A stretch of DNA of 12,305 nt from NCBI GenBank assembly GCA_003561665.1, contig PWVY01000066.1:1-12305 (forward strand). The letters run 5' to 3'. A program made the translations under genes and the position numbers. The notes beneath the pieces are model-generated. The model did no database searches, was not told the origin of the DNA, and worked only from the letters and a program-made list of their open reading frames with translations. The stretch is from Thermoplasmata archaeon (GTDB lineage: Archaea; Thermoplasmatota; SW-10-69-26). Of the stretch, positions 1 through 6,502 are shown piece by piece. Numbering within the stretch: the stretch's first letter is position 1; the number at the start of each line of letters is the position of its first letter.

Positions 1-1150
1 CCTCACCCTCCTCCATCGACCCCGAAGGCAGCCCATGTCCGTACCAATCCACCATCTCCACGCCATCGCTCCACGACCACAACAGCTCCCCTGAATCCGC
101 ATCCAACGCGATCGCCTCGTTCGCCGCCCCCGAAGGAAGCACCACGCCCTCCACCACGCTCGGCGAAACCAAACGAGGCAACGCCTCCTCCCACCACAAC
201 CGATCCCCCGACGATGCATCCAACGCGACGACACCATCGTTCACGCTCACGAACACAACCCCCAAACTCACAGCAGCCGCTGCCGCCGTTTGCCCCTCCA
301 ACACCACCGACCAATCCTCCTCCCCCTCCGCCGAGAACGCGACAACCTTCGCCCCGTCCGGATCGAACGTACCCAACACCAACCCCCCCTCGCTCGTAAC
401 CGCCACGCTCCCCCCCACACGCAACGCCTCGATCTCAACCGACCACGCCTCCTCCAAACCGGAACCGAACACGAACACCCGGGCGTTCTCCCCCGGCACG
501 AACGTTGAAACGACCACCCGATCCTCAACCGCCACCACGCTCGTAGGCCTCCCCTCCACGCTCGCTTCACCCACCACGTTCCCCTCCTCGCTCACGAAGG
601 CGACACTCCCCGAAGACGCCACGACGAACCCGCTGCCCGGCACGAACGCAGGCGCCACCCTCGACCCGAACGGCAACACATCCTCCACCACCGCCTCCCC
701 GTCCTCATCCACGACGGTCACGTTCCCCTGCGTCGTCACCACCATGAACACCTCATCCGACGCTCCAGCCCACGCCAACCCCTCCCCCTCAACGGGCACC
801 TCCCACGCAAACCCCTCCTGGTCAAAACCGAACAACGCTAGCTCGCCCCCGTCCGGGCTGCGAGCCGGCAACGCTGCAACATCCTCAGCCACCACCGGCG
901 CCTGCGGGAAAAGCCACGTCACGTTGTGCTCCCACACCGCTTGACCCTCCATATCCAAGAACGCGACCGTTCCCGCCTCCCCAGCAACCAAGAGACCATC
1001 CTCGAACGCGACAGGTTCATGCGTCGTCATCGCCGGATTATGAGCGAGAACAGTCCCCGCGATGAACACGAACGTGACGAGGATGCAAGCGGGAAGCAAG
1101 GCTCGACGAAGGGAAACGCGCCTGAGCAACGAGGGAGAGTGATGAATCAT
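1..1150 (-). CDS. Secreted PQQ-like beta-propeller repeat protein (C-terminus cut by window edge)
   Basis: An uninterrupted frame of 383 codons runs from an ATG at 1150 to the left edge with no stop, so the C-terminus is missing. Residues 17-36 form a hydrophobic segment after several arginines and end in VLA, which suggests a Sec signal peptide or membrane anchor and an extracytoplasmic protein. Blade motifs of the PQQ/BamB type recur: TVAFLDMEGQAVWEH (about 61-75), GVVALDASSGDRLWWEE (about 306-322) and AIALDADSGELLW (about 346-358). Such propellers usually act as binding scaffolds, and some are quinoprotein dehydrogenases; no catalytic residue is evident here. The ATG overlaps the trxB stop (ATGA), so translation is probably coupled and the gene lies in the trxB operon. 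Codons are strongly G-ending. The fold is fairly sure; the function is unknown. Confidence 0.82.
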   Translation of the reverse strand, partial: MIHHSPSLLRRVSLRRALLPACILVTFVFIAGTVLAHNPAMTTHEPVAFEDGLLVAGEAGTVAFLDMEGQAVWEHNVTWLFPQAPVVAEDVAALPARSPDGGELALFGFDQEGFAWEVPVEGEGLAWAGASDEVFMVVTTQGNVTVVDEDGEAVVEDVLPFGSRVAPAFVPGSGFVVASSGSVAFVSEEGNVVGEASVEGRPTSVVAVEDRVVVSTFVPGENARVFVFGSGLEEAWSVEIEALRVGGSVAVTSEGGLVLGTFDPDGAKVVAFSAEGEEDWSVVLEGQTAAAAAVSLGVVFVSVNDGVVALDASSGDRLWWEEALPRLVSPSVVEGVVLPSGAANEAIALDADSGELLWSWSDGVEMVDWYGHGLPSGSMEEGE

Positions 1151-2127
1151 CCTTCTTGGTGGGAGAGCCAATGTTCAGCGTCCATCGCGGCCATGCAGCC
1201 AAGCCCGGCCGCCGTGACGGCTTGCCTGTAATGCTTGTCGTGCACGTCCCCCGCAGCGAACACGCCCTCCACGCTCGTCCGCGTCCGATTGTTCACCTTC
1301 AAGTACCCCTTCCCGTCCAGCTCGAGTTCGCCGCTAAGGTACGCCGTGTTCGGGTCGTGACCGATGGCGATGAACACGCCATCCGTCTCCACATCGAACA
1401 CGCGGCCCCCGTGCTCATCCGCCTTGCCCCAATGCTTCCTCGGGATCGTTTGCTTAGGCTTCCCGTCGGGGTGCTCGATCATCCGGGCACCCTCCAAGGG
1501 AGGCCCCCCGAGGTACTCGATGACCTCCGTGTTCCACAACACGTCGATCTTAGGATGTTCCAAGGCTCGATCCTGCATGATCTGCGAAGCGCGGAACTCA
1601 TCGCGGCGGTGAACGATCGTGACCTTGTCCGCGAACTTCGTCAAGAACAACGCTTCCTCCATGGCGCTGTCCCCGCCCCCGACGACGAGGACCTCCGCGT
1701 CTCGGAAGAACGCGCCATCGCAGGTCGCGCACGTCGAGATACCGTGCCCGCGATAATCCTCTTCTTCATCCAGCTCGAGCCATCGAGCGCTGGCACCGCT
1801 CGCGATGATGACGCTCCGGGTAAGGATCTCTTCGTCCTCGACCTGTATCGTGAACGGCCGTTTCGAGAAGTCCACACCCGTGCAGTCGCGGTCGATGAAC
1901 TCCGTCCCGAACCGTTTGGCTTGATCGCGGAACTTCTGCATCAACTCTGGCCCTTGGATGCCCTTCGGGAAGCCAGGGTAGTTCTCTACATCCGTGGTGA
2001 GCATCAACTGGCCTCCCGCTTCGTACCCTGCCACGCAAAGAACATCCAAGTCAGCTCTCGCGTTGTACAAAGCCGCCGTGAGACCGGCGGGGCCTGAACC
2101 GATGATAACGACGTCGCGAACGGTCAC
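1147..2127 (-). CDS. trxB: Thioredoxin-disulfide reductase (NADPH, FAD)
   Basis: This low-molecular-weight thioredoxin reductase passes electrons from NADPH through FAD to a redox-active disulfide and on to cytosolic thioredoxin. Counted from the GTG at 2127 (326 aa, normal for the family), the FAD motif GSGPAG is at 10-15, the active-site pair CATCDG at 133-138 (Cys133 and Cys136), the NADPH motif GGGDSA at 150-155, HRRDEFRAS (binding of the NADPH 2'-phosphate) from 173, and the second FAD motif AAGDVHD near the C-terminus. A longer frame to 2211 exists. I prefer the GTG because family homology begins there, a TATA-like CTTTTA lies 23 bases upstream, and the extra 28 codons lie over an inverted repeat. 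The gene is coupled by ATGA to the downstream propeller gene. Confidence 0.95.
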   Translation of the reverse strand: MTVRDVVIIGSGPAGLTAALYNARADLDVLCVAGYEAGGQLMLTTDVENYPGFPKGIQGPELMQKFRDQAKRFGTEFIDRDCTGVDFSKRPFTIQVEDEEILTRSVIIASGASARWLELDEEEDYRGHGISTCATCDGAFFRDAEVLVVGGGDSAMEEALFLTKFADKVTIVHRRDEFRASQIMQDRALEHPKIDVLWNTEVIEYLGGPPLEGARMIEHPDGKPKQTIPRKHWGKADEHGGRVFDVETDGVFIAIGHDPNTAYLSGELELDGKGYLKVNNRTRTSVEGVFAAGDVHDKHYRQAVTAAGLGCMAAMDAEHWLSHQEG

Positions 2128-2150
2128 GCCCTCGGATTCAAACACCCCCC

Positions 2151-2158
2151 GTAAAAGG
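2151..2158 (-). promoter_or_regulatory. TATA box of the trxB operon
   Basis: On the minus strand the bases read CCTTTTAC, ending 23 bases before the GTG at 2127. That spacing puts the transcription start at or next to the GTG, so the mRNA would be leaderless. The box touches one arm of the inverted repeat at 2158-2213. Confidence 0.55.
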
Positions 2159-2213
2159 GTTGGGTCGATGGCCAGCCGTCCCGCTACCGCCAGGGAGAGG
2201 GAACGACCCAACC
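2158..2213. repeat. 10-bp perfect inverted repeat between the 2224 gene and trxB
   Basis: GGTTGGGTCG (2158-2167) is the exact reverse complement of CGACCCAACC (2204-2213), with 36 bases between them. On the minus strand the second arm runs straight into CTTTTA, so transcripts from the gene ending at 2224 would form a GC-rich stem followed by a short U run. That makes a terminator plausible. It could also be a regulator site for trxB, because it abuts the TATA box, or a small structured RNA. The two arms are certain; the role is inferred. Confidence 0.6.
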
Positions 2214-2223
2214 AACGACCAGG

Positions 2224-2607
2224 CTACGGTTCGACGCCCAAGGTCTCGGGCTCTTCGAAGCGCACCTCAAGCACTTTCTTGCCCTCGTACGAGGCGCACT
2301 CATGATCCTCCAAGTGAAGGAACGCCACGTCACCGAGATCGTTCTCCTCGACGATGACGAACAACGTTTCTTCGCTGGGCTCGAACCAGATGCGAACAAA
2401 GAAAGCGAACGAGGATCCCGCATCCAGCCAGACAAGGTGCTCCGTCTCGACCGTGGCCTCCTCCACTTCCTTGATGGATTGCTTGGCCAACCGGTACACC
2501 GTCGTCATCACGTTCTCCTCGCTCAAGGATTCCAGAACCGCATGCTTGACCCGTCGGTCGTCCTCGAACCTCGGATTCCAGTCAACCGCCCACGGGGATG
2601 ACTCCAT
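2224..2607 (-). CDS. Small acidic protein of unknown function
   Basis: I do not recognise this protein. It has 127 residues from the ATG at 2607 and is rich in Glu and Asp. It shows no membrane segment, signal peptide or cysteine pattern. Alternating hydrophobic stretches such as LVWLDAGSSFAFFVRIWF and TLFVIVEEND suggest a beta-rich fold, preceded by a helix (AVLESLSEENVMTTVYRLAKQSIKEVEEA). An in-frame ATG at 2634 would add nine residues, but the TATA-like TTAAAA at 2637-2642 lies immediately before it, so the transcript would begin near 2613, downstream of that codon. The 2607 start is therefore better supported. The gene probably has its own short transcript ending at the inverted repeat before trxB. 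Confidence 0.7.
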   Translation of the reverse strand: MESSPWAVDWNPRFEDDRRVKHAVLESLSEENVMTTVYRLAKQSIKEVEEATVETEHLVWLDAGSSFAFFVRIWFEPSEETLFVIVEENDLGDVAFLHLEDHECASYEGKKVLEVRFEEPETLGVEP

Positions 2608-2636
2608 GACCTTACCCCTGATGGTCTCCCGCATCG

Positions 2637-2642
2637 TTTTAA
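2637..2642 (-). promoter_or_regulatory. TATA box of the 2224-2607 gene
   Basis: The minus strand reads GGTTAAAACG, with TTAAAA 29 bases before the ATG at 2607. The expected start of transcription is about 2613, giving a leader of only a few bases. This excludes the upstream in-frame ATG at 2634. Confidence 0.5.
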
Positions 2643-2690
2643 CCTTGCGGCCGGGCCATCGAAACCACCGAGGCCAGGTTCACGCAGCGG

Positions 2691-3170
2691 CTAGAGCCGC
2701 ATGATGGCGCTATAGACGCCCTGGGCGACGAAACCAAGCACGACGGCGCCCCCAAACAAGAACAGGGCATACCCGAACGAATCCGCGGGGAGGCGTTGGA
2801 AGATTGAGTTCTCTGCGAAGAACATGCTGAACGTGATGTACCCGAACCCGGCGATCGTCACGCCAGGCACCACGAAAAGCCCCCATCGCATCGGGATCAT
2901 GCCTACAAGCGCGACCACGAACGCGATCAACGAGACCAACAAAACCTCGGATGTGCCTGGGACGCCCGCTAAACGGCTGGCAAAGAACATCAGCAACCCC
3001 GCGATCAGGGCTGCTCCAAGCAACGCTAACAGGGAGAGCATCCCCTTGGGACGGTCCTTCGAGTCCTCCGTCGTCGAGGGCTCCGGTGAGGGCTCGAAGG
3101 TCTGAAAGCTCTTCGTGGCCTGGGGAGCATTCGCCTGTGGGTTCGCCTCGGGAGGGTGCCGGTCCGCCAT
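2691..3170 (-). CDS. Four-helix membrane protein of unknown function
   Basis: This 159-residue protein starts at the ATG at 3170. Residues 1-42 are hydrophilic and rich in Pro, Gln, Ser, Glu and Lys, and probably form a disordered cytoplasmic tail. Four hydrophobic segments follow at about 44-64, 75-93, 96-118 and 132-154, separated by short loops. I recognise no family motif or catalytic residues. GAGGT lies three bases before the ATG, closer than a usual Shine-Dalgarno site. The gene is divergent from the ribosomal cluster across a 159-base intergenic region. The palindrome GCGGCTAGAGCCGC (2687-2700) covers its stop codon. Membrane location is well supported; function is unknown. Confidence 0.78.
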   Translation of the reverse strand: MADRHPPEANPQANAPQATKSFQTFEPSPEPSTTEDSKDRPKGMLSLLALLGAALIAGLLMFFASRLAGVPGTSEVLLVSLIAFVVALVGMIPMRWGLFVVPGVTIAGFGYITFSMFFAENSIFQRLPADSFGYALFLFGGAVVLGFVAQGVYSAIMRL

Positions 3171-3272
3171 CAGACCTCGTTGGGGCCTTCCACATCAAGA
3201 AGCTTCGGAAACCTCTCGCCGTGACAAGCTAGGCTCCTGGCCGATCACTCCCGAGAAGACCGCCCACGTAAC

Positions 3273-3322
3273 GCTTAAATGAAGCATGTCCTTAACTTCC
3301 GTTCACGTAGCCTTCCAAGGTG
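3273..3322 (+). promoter_or_regulatory. Promoter and ribosome binding site of the rpl44e translation cluster
   Basis: The TATA-like GCTTAAAT at 3273-3280 predicts a transcript starting near 3303, with a leader of about 27 bases. AAGGTG at 3317-3322 can pair with the 16S 3' end and sits seven bases before the ATG at 3330. An in-frame ATG at 3279 overlaps the TATA box and is not the start. Confidence 0.6.
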
Positions 3323-3329
3323 CCTACTC

Positions 3330-3608
3330 ATGAAGATGCCAAGGGTCGTAAAACGGCACTGCCCCCACTGCAACGCGCACCACGAGCACGATGTGGAACG
3401 CGTCCGGACGCGCCCTGCGTCCGAGATGAAGCAAGGGCAACGCCGCTTCCGCCGTGTCATGCGAGGATATCGAGGGTTCCCCCGTCCCAAACCCGAGGGG
3501 CGCAAACCCACGCGACGCCTCAAACTCCGCTTCCGCTGCCGCGAATGCAAGAAAGCCCACCAGCCCTCCGGGAACATCCGGGCGGGCAAGTTCGAACTTA
3601 CAGGTTGA
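3330..3608 (+). CDS. rpl44e: Large ribosomal subunit protein eL42 (L44e)
   Basis: This 92-residue basic protein belongs to the archaeal and eukaryotic ribosomal protein eL42/L44e, which lies near the E site of the large subunit. It begins MKMPRVVKRHCPHC, closely matching the family start, and carries a zinc ribbon formed by Cys11-x2-Cys14 and Cys70-x2-Cys73. The central region is rich in Arg and Lys (GQRRFRRVMRGYRGFPRPKP), as expected for rRNA contact. The start at 3330 is chosen from the family N-terminus and the AAGGTG site seven bases upstream. It is the first gene of the eL42-eS27-aIF2alpha-Nop10-PAC2 cluster, with only four bases before the eS27 ATG. Confidence 0.96.
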   Translation: MKMPRVVKRHCPHCNAHHEHDVERVRTRPASEMKQGQRRFRRVMRGYRGFPRPKPEGRKPTRRLKLRFRCRECKKAHQPSGNIRAGKFELTG

Positions 3609-3612
3609 TCCG

Positions 3613-3813
3613 ATGGTTGAGAAACAGGAACCCATCGAAGAGTTTCGTCGAGGGACCTTCGCACGTGTCGACTGCGACGATTGTGGACACCAACAGGTCC
3701 TCTTCGTCCGCTCTGCTACCCCCATCACATGCGAAGTGTGTGGCTCCGGCCTCGCTGAACCAACCGGCGGCGTTGCAAAACTCACCGGCACTTTCGTCGA
3801 ATACGTGGACTGA
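3613..3813 (+). CDS. rps27e: Small ribosomal subunit protein eS27
   Basis: This 66-residue protein matches archaeal ribosomal protein S27e, a small-subunit zinc-ribbon protein. The zinc ligands are Cys21-x2-Cys24 (CDDC) and Cys40-x2-Cys43 (CEVC). The family order is kept: an N-terminal strand, the first knuckle with GHQQVLF, then the second knuckle followed by GSGLAEPTGGVAKL. The frame is open further upstream, but family homology begins at the ATG at 3613. AGGTTGAT, a fair match to an archaeal Shine-Dalgarno site, lies just before it. The gene follows eL42 by four bases and precedes the aIF2-alpha ATG by eight, so co-transcription is very likely. Confidence 0.95.
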   Translation: MVEKQEPIEEFRRGTFARVDCDDCGHQQVLFVRSATPITCEVCGSGLAEPTGGVAKLTGTFVEYVD

Positions 3814-3821
3814 CCCCCAAC

Positions 3822-4613
3822 ATGAAACGAGAAGAATACCCAGAACCTGGTAGCCTCGTCGTCTGCACCATCAACGAGTGCAAGGACTTCGGCGCGTTCG
3901 GCGTGCTGGACGAATACCCCGACAAGGAAGGCTTCATACACGTCAGCGAGGTGGCCAGTGGTTGGGTCAAACACATCCGCGACCATGTCAGCGAGGGCCA
4001 GAAAACGGTTTGCAAGGTCCTCAAGGTCGATGAGGATCGTGGTCACGTCGATTTATCCTTCAAGCGAGTCAACGAGCACCAGAAACGCGAGAAGATCGCG
4101 GACTGGAAGAACGATCAAAAGGCCGAGAAACTCATGGAGATCCTGGCCGAAGAACTCGACCAGGATCTCGAAGCGCTGTACGAAGATTTCGGGTTCGATT
4201 TGGAAGAAACCTACGGGTCCCTTTACGCTGCCTTCGAAGCGGCCGCCATCGACCCGGAGGTCGTCAAAGAAGACGGGTTCGGTGGGGAATGGTTCGAAAC
4301 CTTCGCGGATCTTGCGGAGGAGAACATCTCCATCCCGTTCGTCACCATCACCGGGTACCTGGAAGTGGAGAACCCAGCAAGTGACGGTGTGAAGAAAGTC
4401 CAGGAAGCCTTGGAAGCCGCAGGCGAGACCGAGTACACGGATGTGGATGTGGAGGTACAGTATGTTGGCGCGCCTCGGTACCGCGTCCGGGTGACGGCTC
4501 CGGATTACAAGATCGCTGAGGATGAGTTGGAGAAAGCTGCGGACCGTGCCATCGCGACGATCGAAGCCTCCGAGGGTACGGGTTCCTTCCTCCGTGAGTT
4601 GGAGGAGGAATAG
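3822..4613 (+). CDS. eif2a: Translation initiation factor aIF2 alpha subunit
   Basis: This is the alpha subunit of archaeal initiation factor 2, which with the beta and gamma subunits brings initiator Met-tRNA to the small ribosomal subunit. The 263-residue length is typical. An S1-type OB domain spans about 10-82, including GSLVVCTINECKDFGAFGVL, EGFIHVSEV and the KVLKVDEDRGHVDLSFKRV strand. A helical middle domain follows (about 85-172) and then the C-terminal alpha/beta domain (about 172-263), which in the family binds the gamma subunit. No clear Shine-Dalgarno site precedes the ATG, which fits translation by re-initiation after eS27 (gap of eight bases). The protein is very acidic. The beta and gamma subunits are not in the window. 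Confidence 0.96.
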   Translation: MKREEYPEPGSLVVCTINECKDFGAFGVLDEYPDKEGFIHVSEVASGWVKHIRDHVSEGQKTVCKVLKVDEDRGHVDLSFKRVNEHQKREKIADWKNDQKAEKLMEILAEELDQDLEALYEDFGFDLEETYGSLYAAFEAAAIDPEVVKEDGFGGEWFETFADLAEENISIPFVTITGYLEVENPASDGVKKVQEALEAAGETEYTDVDVEVQYVGAPRYRVRVTAPDYKIAEDELEKAADRAIATIEASEGTGSFLRELEEE

Positions 4614-4622
4614 CCAGGGACG

Positions 4623-4799
4623 ATGCTTCGAACCTGCACTGCTTGTGAACGGTACACGCTCAGGGAAGCCTGCCCGGGATGCGGTTCCACAACGCGGGAT
4701 CCGGCACCGGCCAAATTCTCCCCTGAGAACAGGCACGGAAAGTACCGACGGCGCTTGAAGCGCCTGGACGAAGCTGAGGGAGCGAGGACCGGATCATGA
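4623..4799 (+). CDS. nop10: Ribosome biogenesis protein Nop10 (H/ACA RNP component)
   Basis: This 58-residue frame lies in the gap after aIF2-alpha. Nop10 is a core protein of the H/ACA ribonucleoprotein, which guides pseudouridine formation in rRNA together with Cbf5, Gar1 and L7Ae. The match is clear: a zinc ribbon with Cys5-x2-Cys8 and Cys17-x2-Cys20, the conserved YTLRE (11-15), then KFSPENRHGKYRRRLKR (31-47), the signature of archaeal Nop10. A short acidic tail follows. It starts nine bases after the aIF2-alpha stop, and its TGA overlaps the ATG of the PAC2 gene (ATGA), so the three are almost certainly co-translated. The same order is well known in archaea. Confidence 0.95.
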   Translation: MLRTCTACERYTLREACPGCGSTTRDPAPAKFSPENRHGKYRRRLKRLDEAEGARTGS

Positions 4800-5560
4800 A
4801 CGATATCGAAACGACGTGGCTAGAGCGTCCCGACGCGTTGAACGACCCCGTGCTCATCGAAGGATTGCCCGGCGTGGGCAACGTGGGGAAACTCGCTGCG
4901 GATCATCTCATCAGTGAGCTGGACGCGGAGAAGGTCGCCGTGATCCACTCCAAGCATTTCCCTCCGCAGGTTCTGATGCACGAGGATGGCACCGTCCGGT
5001 TGGTGAACAATGAGGTGTACGTCTGGCGCAACCCGGATGGAGGCTCTGATCTGGTTATCCTCATCGGTGATTACCAGGGCTTGACGGCGCAGGGTCAATA
5101 CGAGCTTGCGCACGGCTTGCTGGATATCATGGACGAATTGGATATCTCACAGTTCTACACGCTTGGTGGGTACGGGACAGGGCAGATCCTCGAAGATGTG
5201 CGCGTTCTGGGTGCAGCGACCGAGACGGCGTTGGTCGAGAAGATGGAGAAACACGGCGTTGAGTTCAGCCAGGACGAGCCTGGAGGCGGCATCGTGGGTG
5301 CAAGCGGTCTGTTGCTAGGGTTAGGGAAGGCTCGCGGCTTGCAGGGCATCTGCTTGATGGGGGAGACGAGTGGGTACCTTGTGGACCCGCGGAGTGCACG
5401 AGCTTTGCTTGAAATCCTCGACGCGTTGTTCACGCTTGATCTGGACTTCTCCGATTTGGAGACGCGGGCTGAGCAGATGGATAAGCTCACGCAGCAACTG
5501 CGCGATCTTGAACAGCATGCGGAAGGTCCCACAGAGGACGAGCTTCAGTACATCGGGTAG
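4796..5560 (+). CDS. PAC2-family proteasome assembly chaperone
   Basis: This 254-residue protein belongs to the PAC2 family (archaeal PbaB-like proteins), known or thought to help assemble or gate the 20S proteasome. Family marks are GLPGVGNVGKLAADHLI (from 23), a central segment ending in FYTLGGYGTG, and a Gly-rich GGGIVGASGLLLGLGKARG stretch followed by GICLMGETSGYLVDPRSA. The C-terminal 40 residues form a probable coiled coil with leucine heptads and end in LQYIG. That ending resembles, but does not strictly match, the HbYX tail by which proteasome activators dock. The start overlaps the nop10 stop. Archaeal genomes often place this gene after nop10. Family is secure; the exact substrate is inferred. 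Confidence 0.9.
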   Translation: MNDIETTWLERPDALNDPVLIEGLPGVGNVGKLAADHLISELDAEKVAVIHSKHFPPQVLMHEDGTVRLVNNEVYVWRNPDGGSDLVILIGDYQGLTAQGQYELAHGLLDIMDELDISQFYTLGGYGTGQILEDVRVLGAATETALVEKMEKHGVEFSQDEPGGGIVGASGLLLGLGKARGLQGICLMGETSGYLVDPRSARALLEILDALFTLDLDFSDLETRAEQMDKLTQQLRDLEQHAEGPTEDELQYIG

Positions 5561-5611
5561 ACCGGCGCTTGCTCCCTTGGGATGCTTGGAAGTGGCACCT
5601 AGCCAGAACGC

Positions 5612-5645
5612 ATAAAAGAAAGGACGGGTAAACGTAGGTTGGTGA
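5612..5645 (+). promoter_or_regulatory. Promoter and ribosome binding site of hsp20
   Basis: ATAAAAG at 5612-5618 is a TATA box predicting a transcript start close to 5641. The mRNA would then open almost directly with GGTGA (5641-5645), complementary to the archaeal 16S 3' end and six bases before the TTG at 5652. This supports the unusual TTG start. I saw no clear heat-shock operator. Confidence 0.6.
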
Positions 5646-5651
5646 CGCGGC

Positions 5652-6218
5652 TTGCCTACGGATGATCGGAACGACCCGTTCGAGGAATGGCGCAAACGTA
5701 TCCAGGATGACCCGTTCTTGGGCCCCTTCTTCGAGGATATCGACCGTGAGTTCGAGCAGATGCGTGAGTCCTTATCCCGCATGCTTCGGAACATGCAGGA
5801 TGGTTCCTTGGATCCAGAGGATCCGTTCGTTTATGGTTTCAGCGTTCGGATGGGTGAGGACGGTCGGCCCTCGTTCGAGGAGTTCGGGAATGTGGGCGCC
5901 ACGAACCGGCCGGGCGCCGAGGTGGGGCTTGATGAGGCGCGCGAACCGCTTGTGGATGTTCAGGAGAGCGGGGAGAAGGTCGCGGTGACGGCTGAGTTGC
6001 CGGGCGTGGAGAAGGGCGATATCCAGCTTCGTGCCAAGGAGGATCAGTTGATCGTTCGGGTGGAGAGCAACGATCGTCAGTTCTTCAAGCGCGTGGAGTT
6101 GCCCGCCCGTGTGCGGCCGGAGACGACGAACGCGACGTACAAGAACGGTGTGCTGGACGTCGTGGTTGACAAGAGCGAAGAGGAAGAGGATGAGGGGACC
6201 GAAGTTCCCGTGAAGTGA
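5652..6218 (+). CDS. hsp20: Hsp20/alpha-crystallin small heat-shock protein
   Basis: This 188-residue small heat-shock protein would form oligomers that hold unfolding proteins in the cytoplasm. Residues 1 to about 95 are an acidic, Phe- and Met-containing N-terminal arm. The alpha-crystallin domain spans about 97-175, from EPLVDVQESGEKVAVTAELP through to the conserved YKNGVLDVVVDK. The C-terminus, EVPVK, supplies a V-P-V version of the I/V-x-I/V motif that links subunits. It starts with TTG, supported by the GGTGA site and TATA box just upstream. The N-terminal arm is longer than in most archaeal members. It has its own promoter after the translation cluster, and its stop lies two bases from that of the opposing gene. 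Confidence 0.92.
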   Translation: MPTDDRNDPFEEWRKRIQDDPFLGPFFEDIDREFEQMRESLSRMLRNMQDGSLDPEDPFVYGFSVRMGEDGRPSFEEFGNVGATNRPGAEVGLDEAREPLVDVQESGEKVAVTAELPGVEKGDIQLRAKEDQLIVRVESNDRQFFKRVELPARVRPETTNATYKNGVLDVVVDKSEEEEDEGTEVPVK

Positions 6219-6220
6219 GT

Positions 6221-6427
6221 TTAGGCCCGTACGCCAAGCAGGGTTTCTTCGAGGTCAGCGGCGCGTTCGCGAACCTCCTCGATGCGGGAGAGAGCGTCTT
6301 CGAGGTCTTGTTCGAGGATCTCTGCTCGGAGCTCTTCGATGGTGCTGGTCAGGAGGGATCCGGCTTCTTCGAGTTCGCTTTGACTGATCAGGGTGGATCG
6401 GTGCACCGGCACGGATACTCGCCTCAA
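6221..6427 (-). CDS. Small helical, probably coiled-coil protein
   Basis: I do not recognise this 68-residue protein. Residues about 15-65 are almost entirely helix-forming, with leucine and isoleucine at heptad spacing (ELEEAGSLLTSTIEELRAEI, then LEDALSRIEEVRERAADLEE), so a coiled coil or helical hairpin is likely. It is strongly acidic. The frame starts with TTG at 6427. GTG codons at 6412 and 6406 are alternatives; GAGG nine bases before the 6412 GTG makes that one credible. A TATA-like GTTAAG at 6450-6455 suits a start near 6427-6412. Convergent with hsp20, with two bases between stops. The upstream AACGGTT/AACCGT array suggests regulation. Confidence 0.6.
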   Translation of the reverse strand: MRRVSVPVHRSTLISQSELEEAGSLLTSTIEELRAEILEQDLEDALSRIEEVRERAADLEETLLGVRA

Positions 6428-6452
6428 GCGTCGGGGGTGCTTGTTGGGTCTT

Positions 6453-6483
6453 AACGGTTTTGATGGAACCGTGGCAACGGTTC
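6453..6483. repeat. AACGGTT / AACCGT array with competing hairpins
   Basis: Three related half-sites lie within 30 bases: AACGGTT (6453-6459), AACCGT (6467-6472) and AACGGTT (6476-6482). The second and third form a seven-base-pair stem GAACCGT/ACGGTTC with a GGCA loop (6466-6483). The first and second can pair instead. The first copy overlaps the TATA-like GTTAAG (6450-6455, minus strand) of the 6221-6427 gene, and the array lies just beyond the end of the lipoprotein gene. It may be an operator for the small gene, or a terminator or processing hairpin for the lipoprotein mRNA. Confidence 0.6.
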
Positions 6484-6502
6484 GATGCGGTGTGAGCTTC
6501 GG

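Noticed and set aside
1156..2097. Open + strand frame of 313 codons opposite trxB
   Set aside because: The antisense product has no family features, while the minus strand has every thioredoxin reductase motif.
2158..2213. Possible tRNA or H/ACA RNA formed by the 10-bp inverted repeat
   Set aside because: No tRNA arms, anticodon loop or CCA-like end are present, and no ACA follows either strand's stem.
2687..2700. Palindrome GCGGCTAGAGCCGC over the stop codon of the four-helix membrane protein
   Set aside because: The two-base loop is too tight for a good RNA hairpin and no T run follows. It is too short to call a regulatory site.
3324..4046. Minus-strand frame of 240 codons opposite eL42, eS27 and aIF2-alpha
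   Set aside because: It covers three unmistakable translation genes on the other strand and has no recognisable motif.
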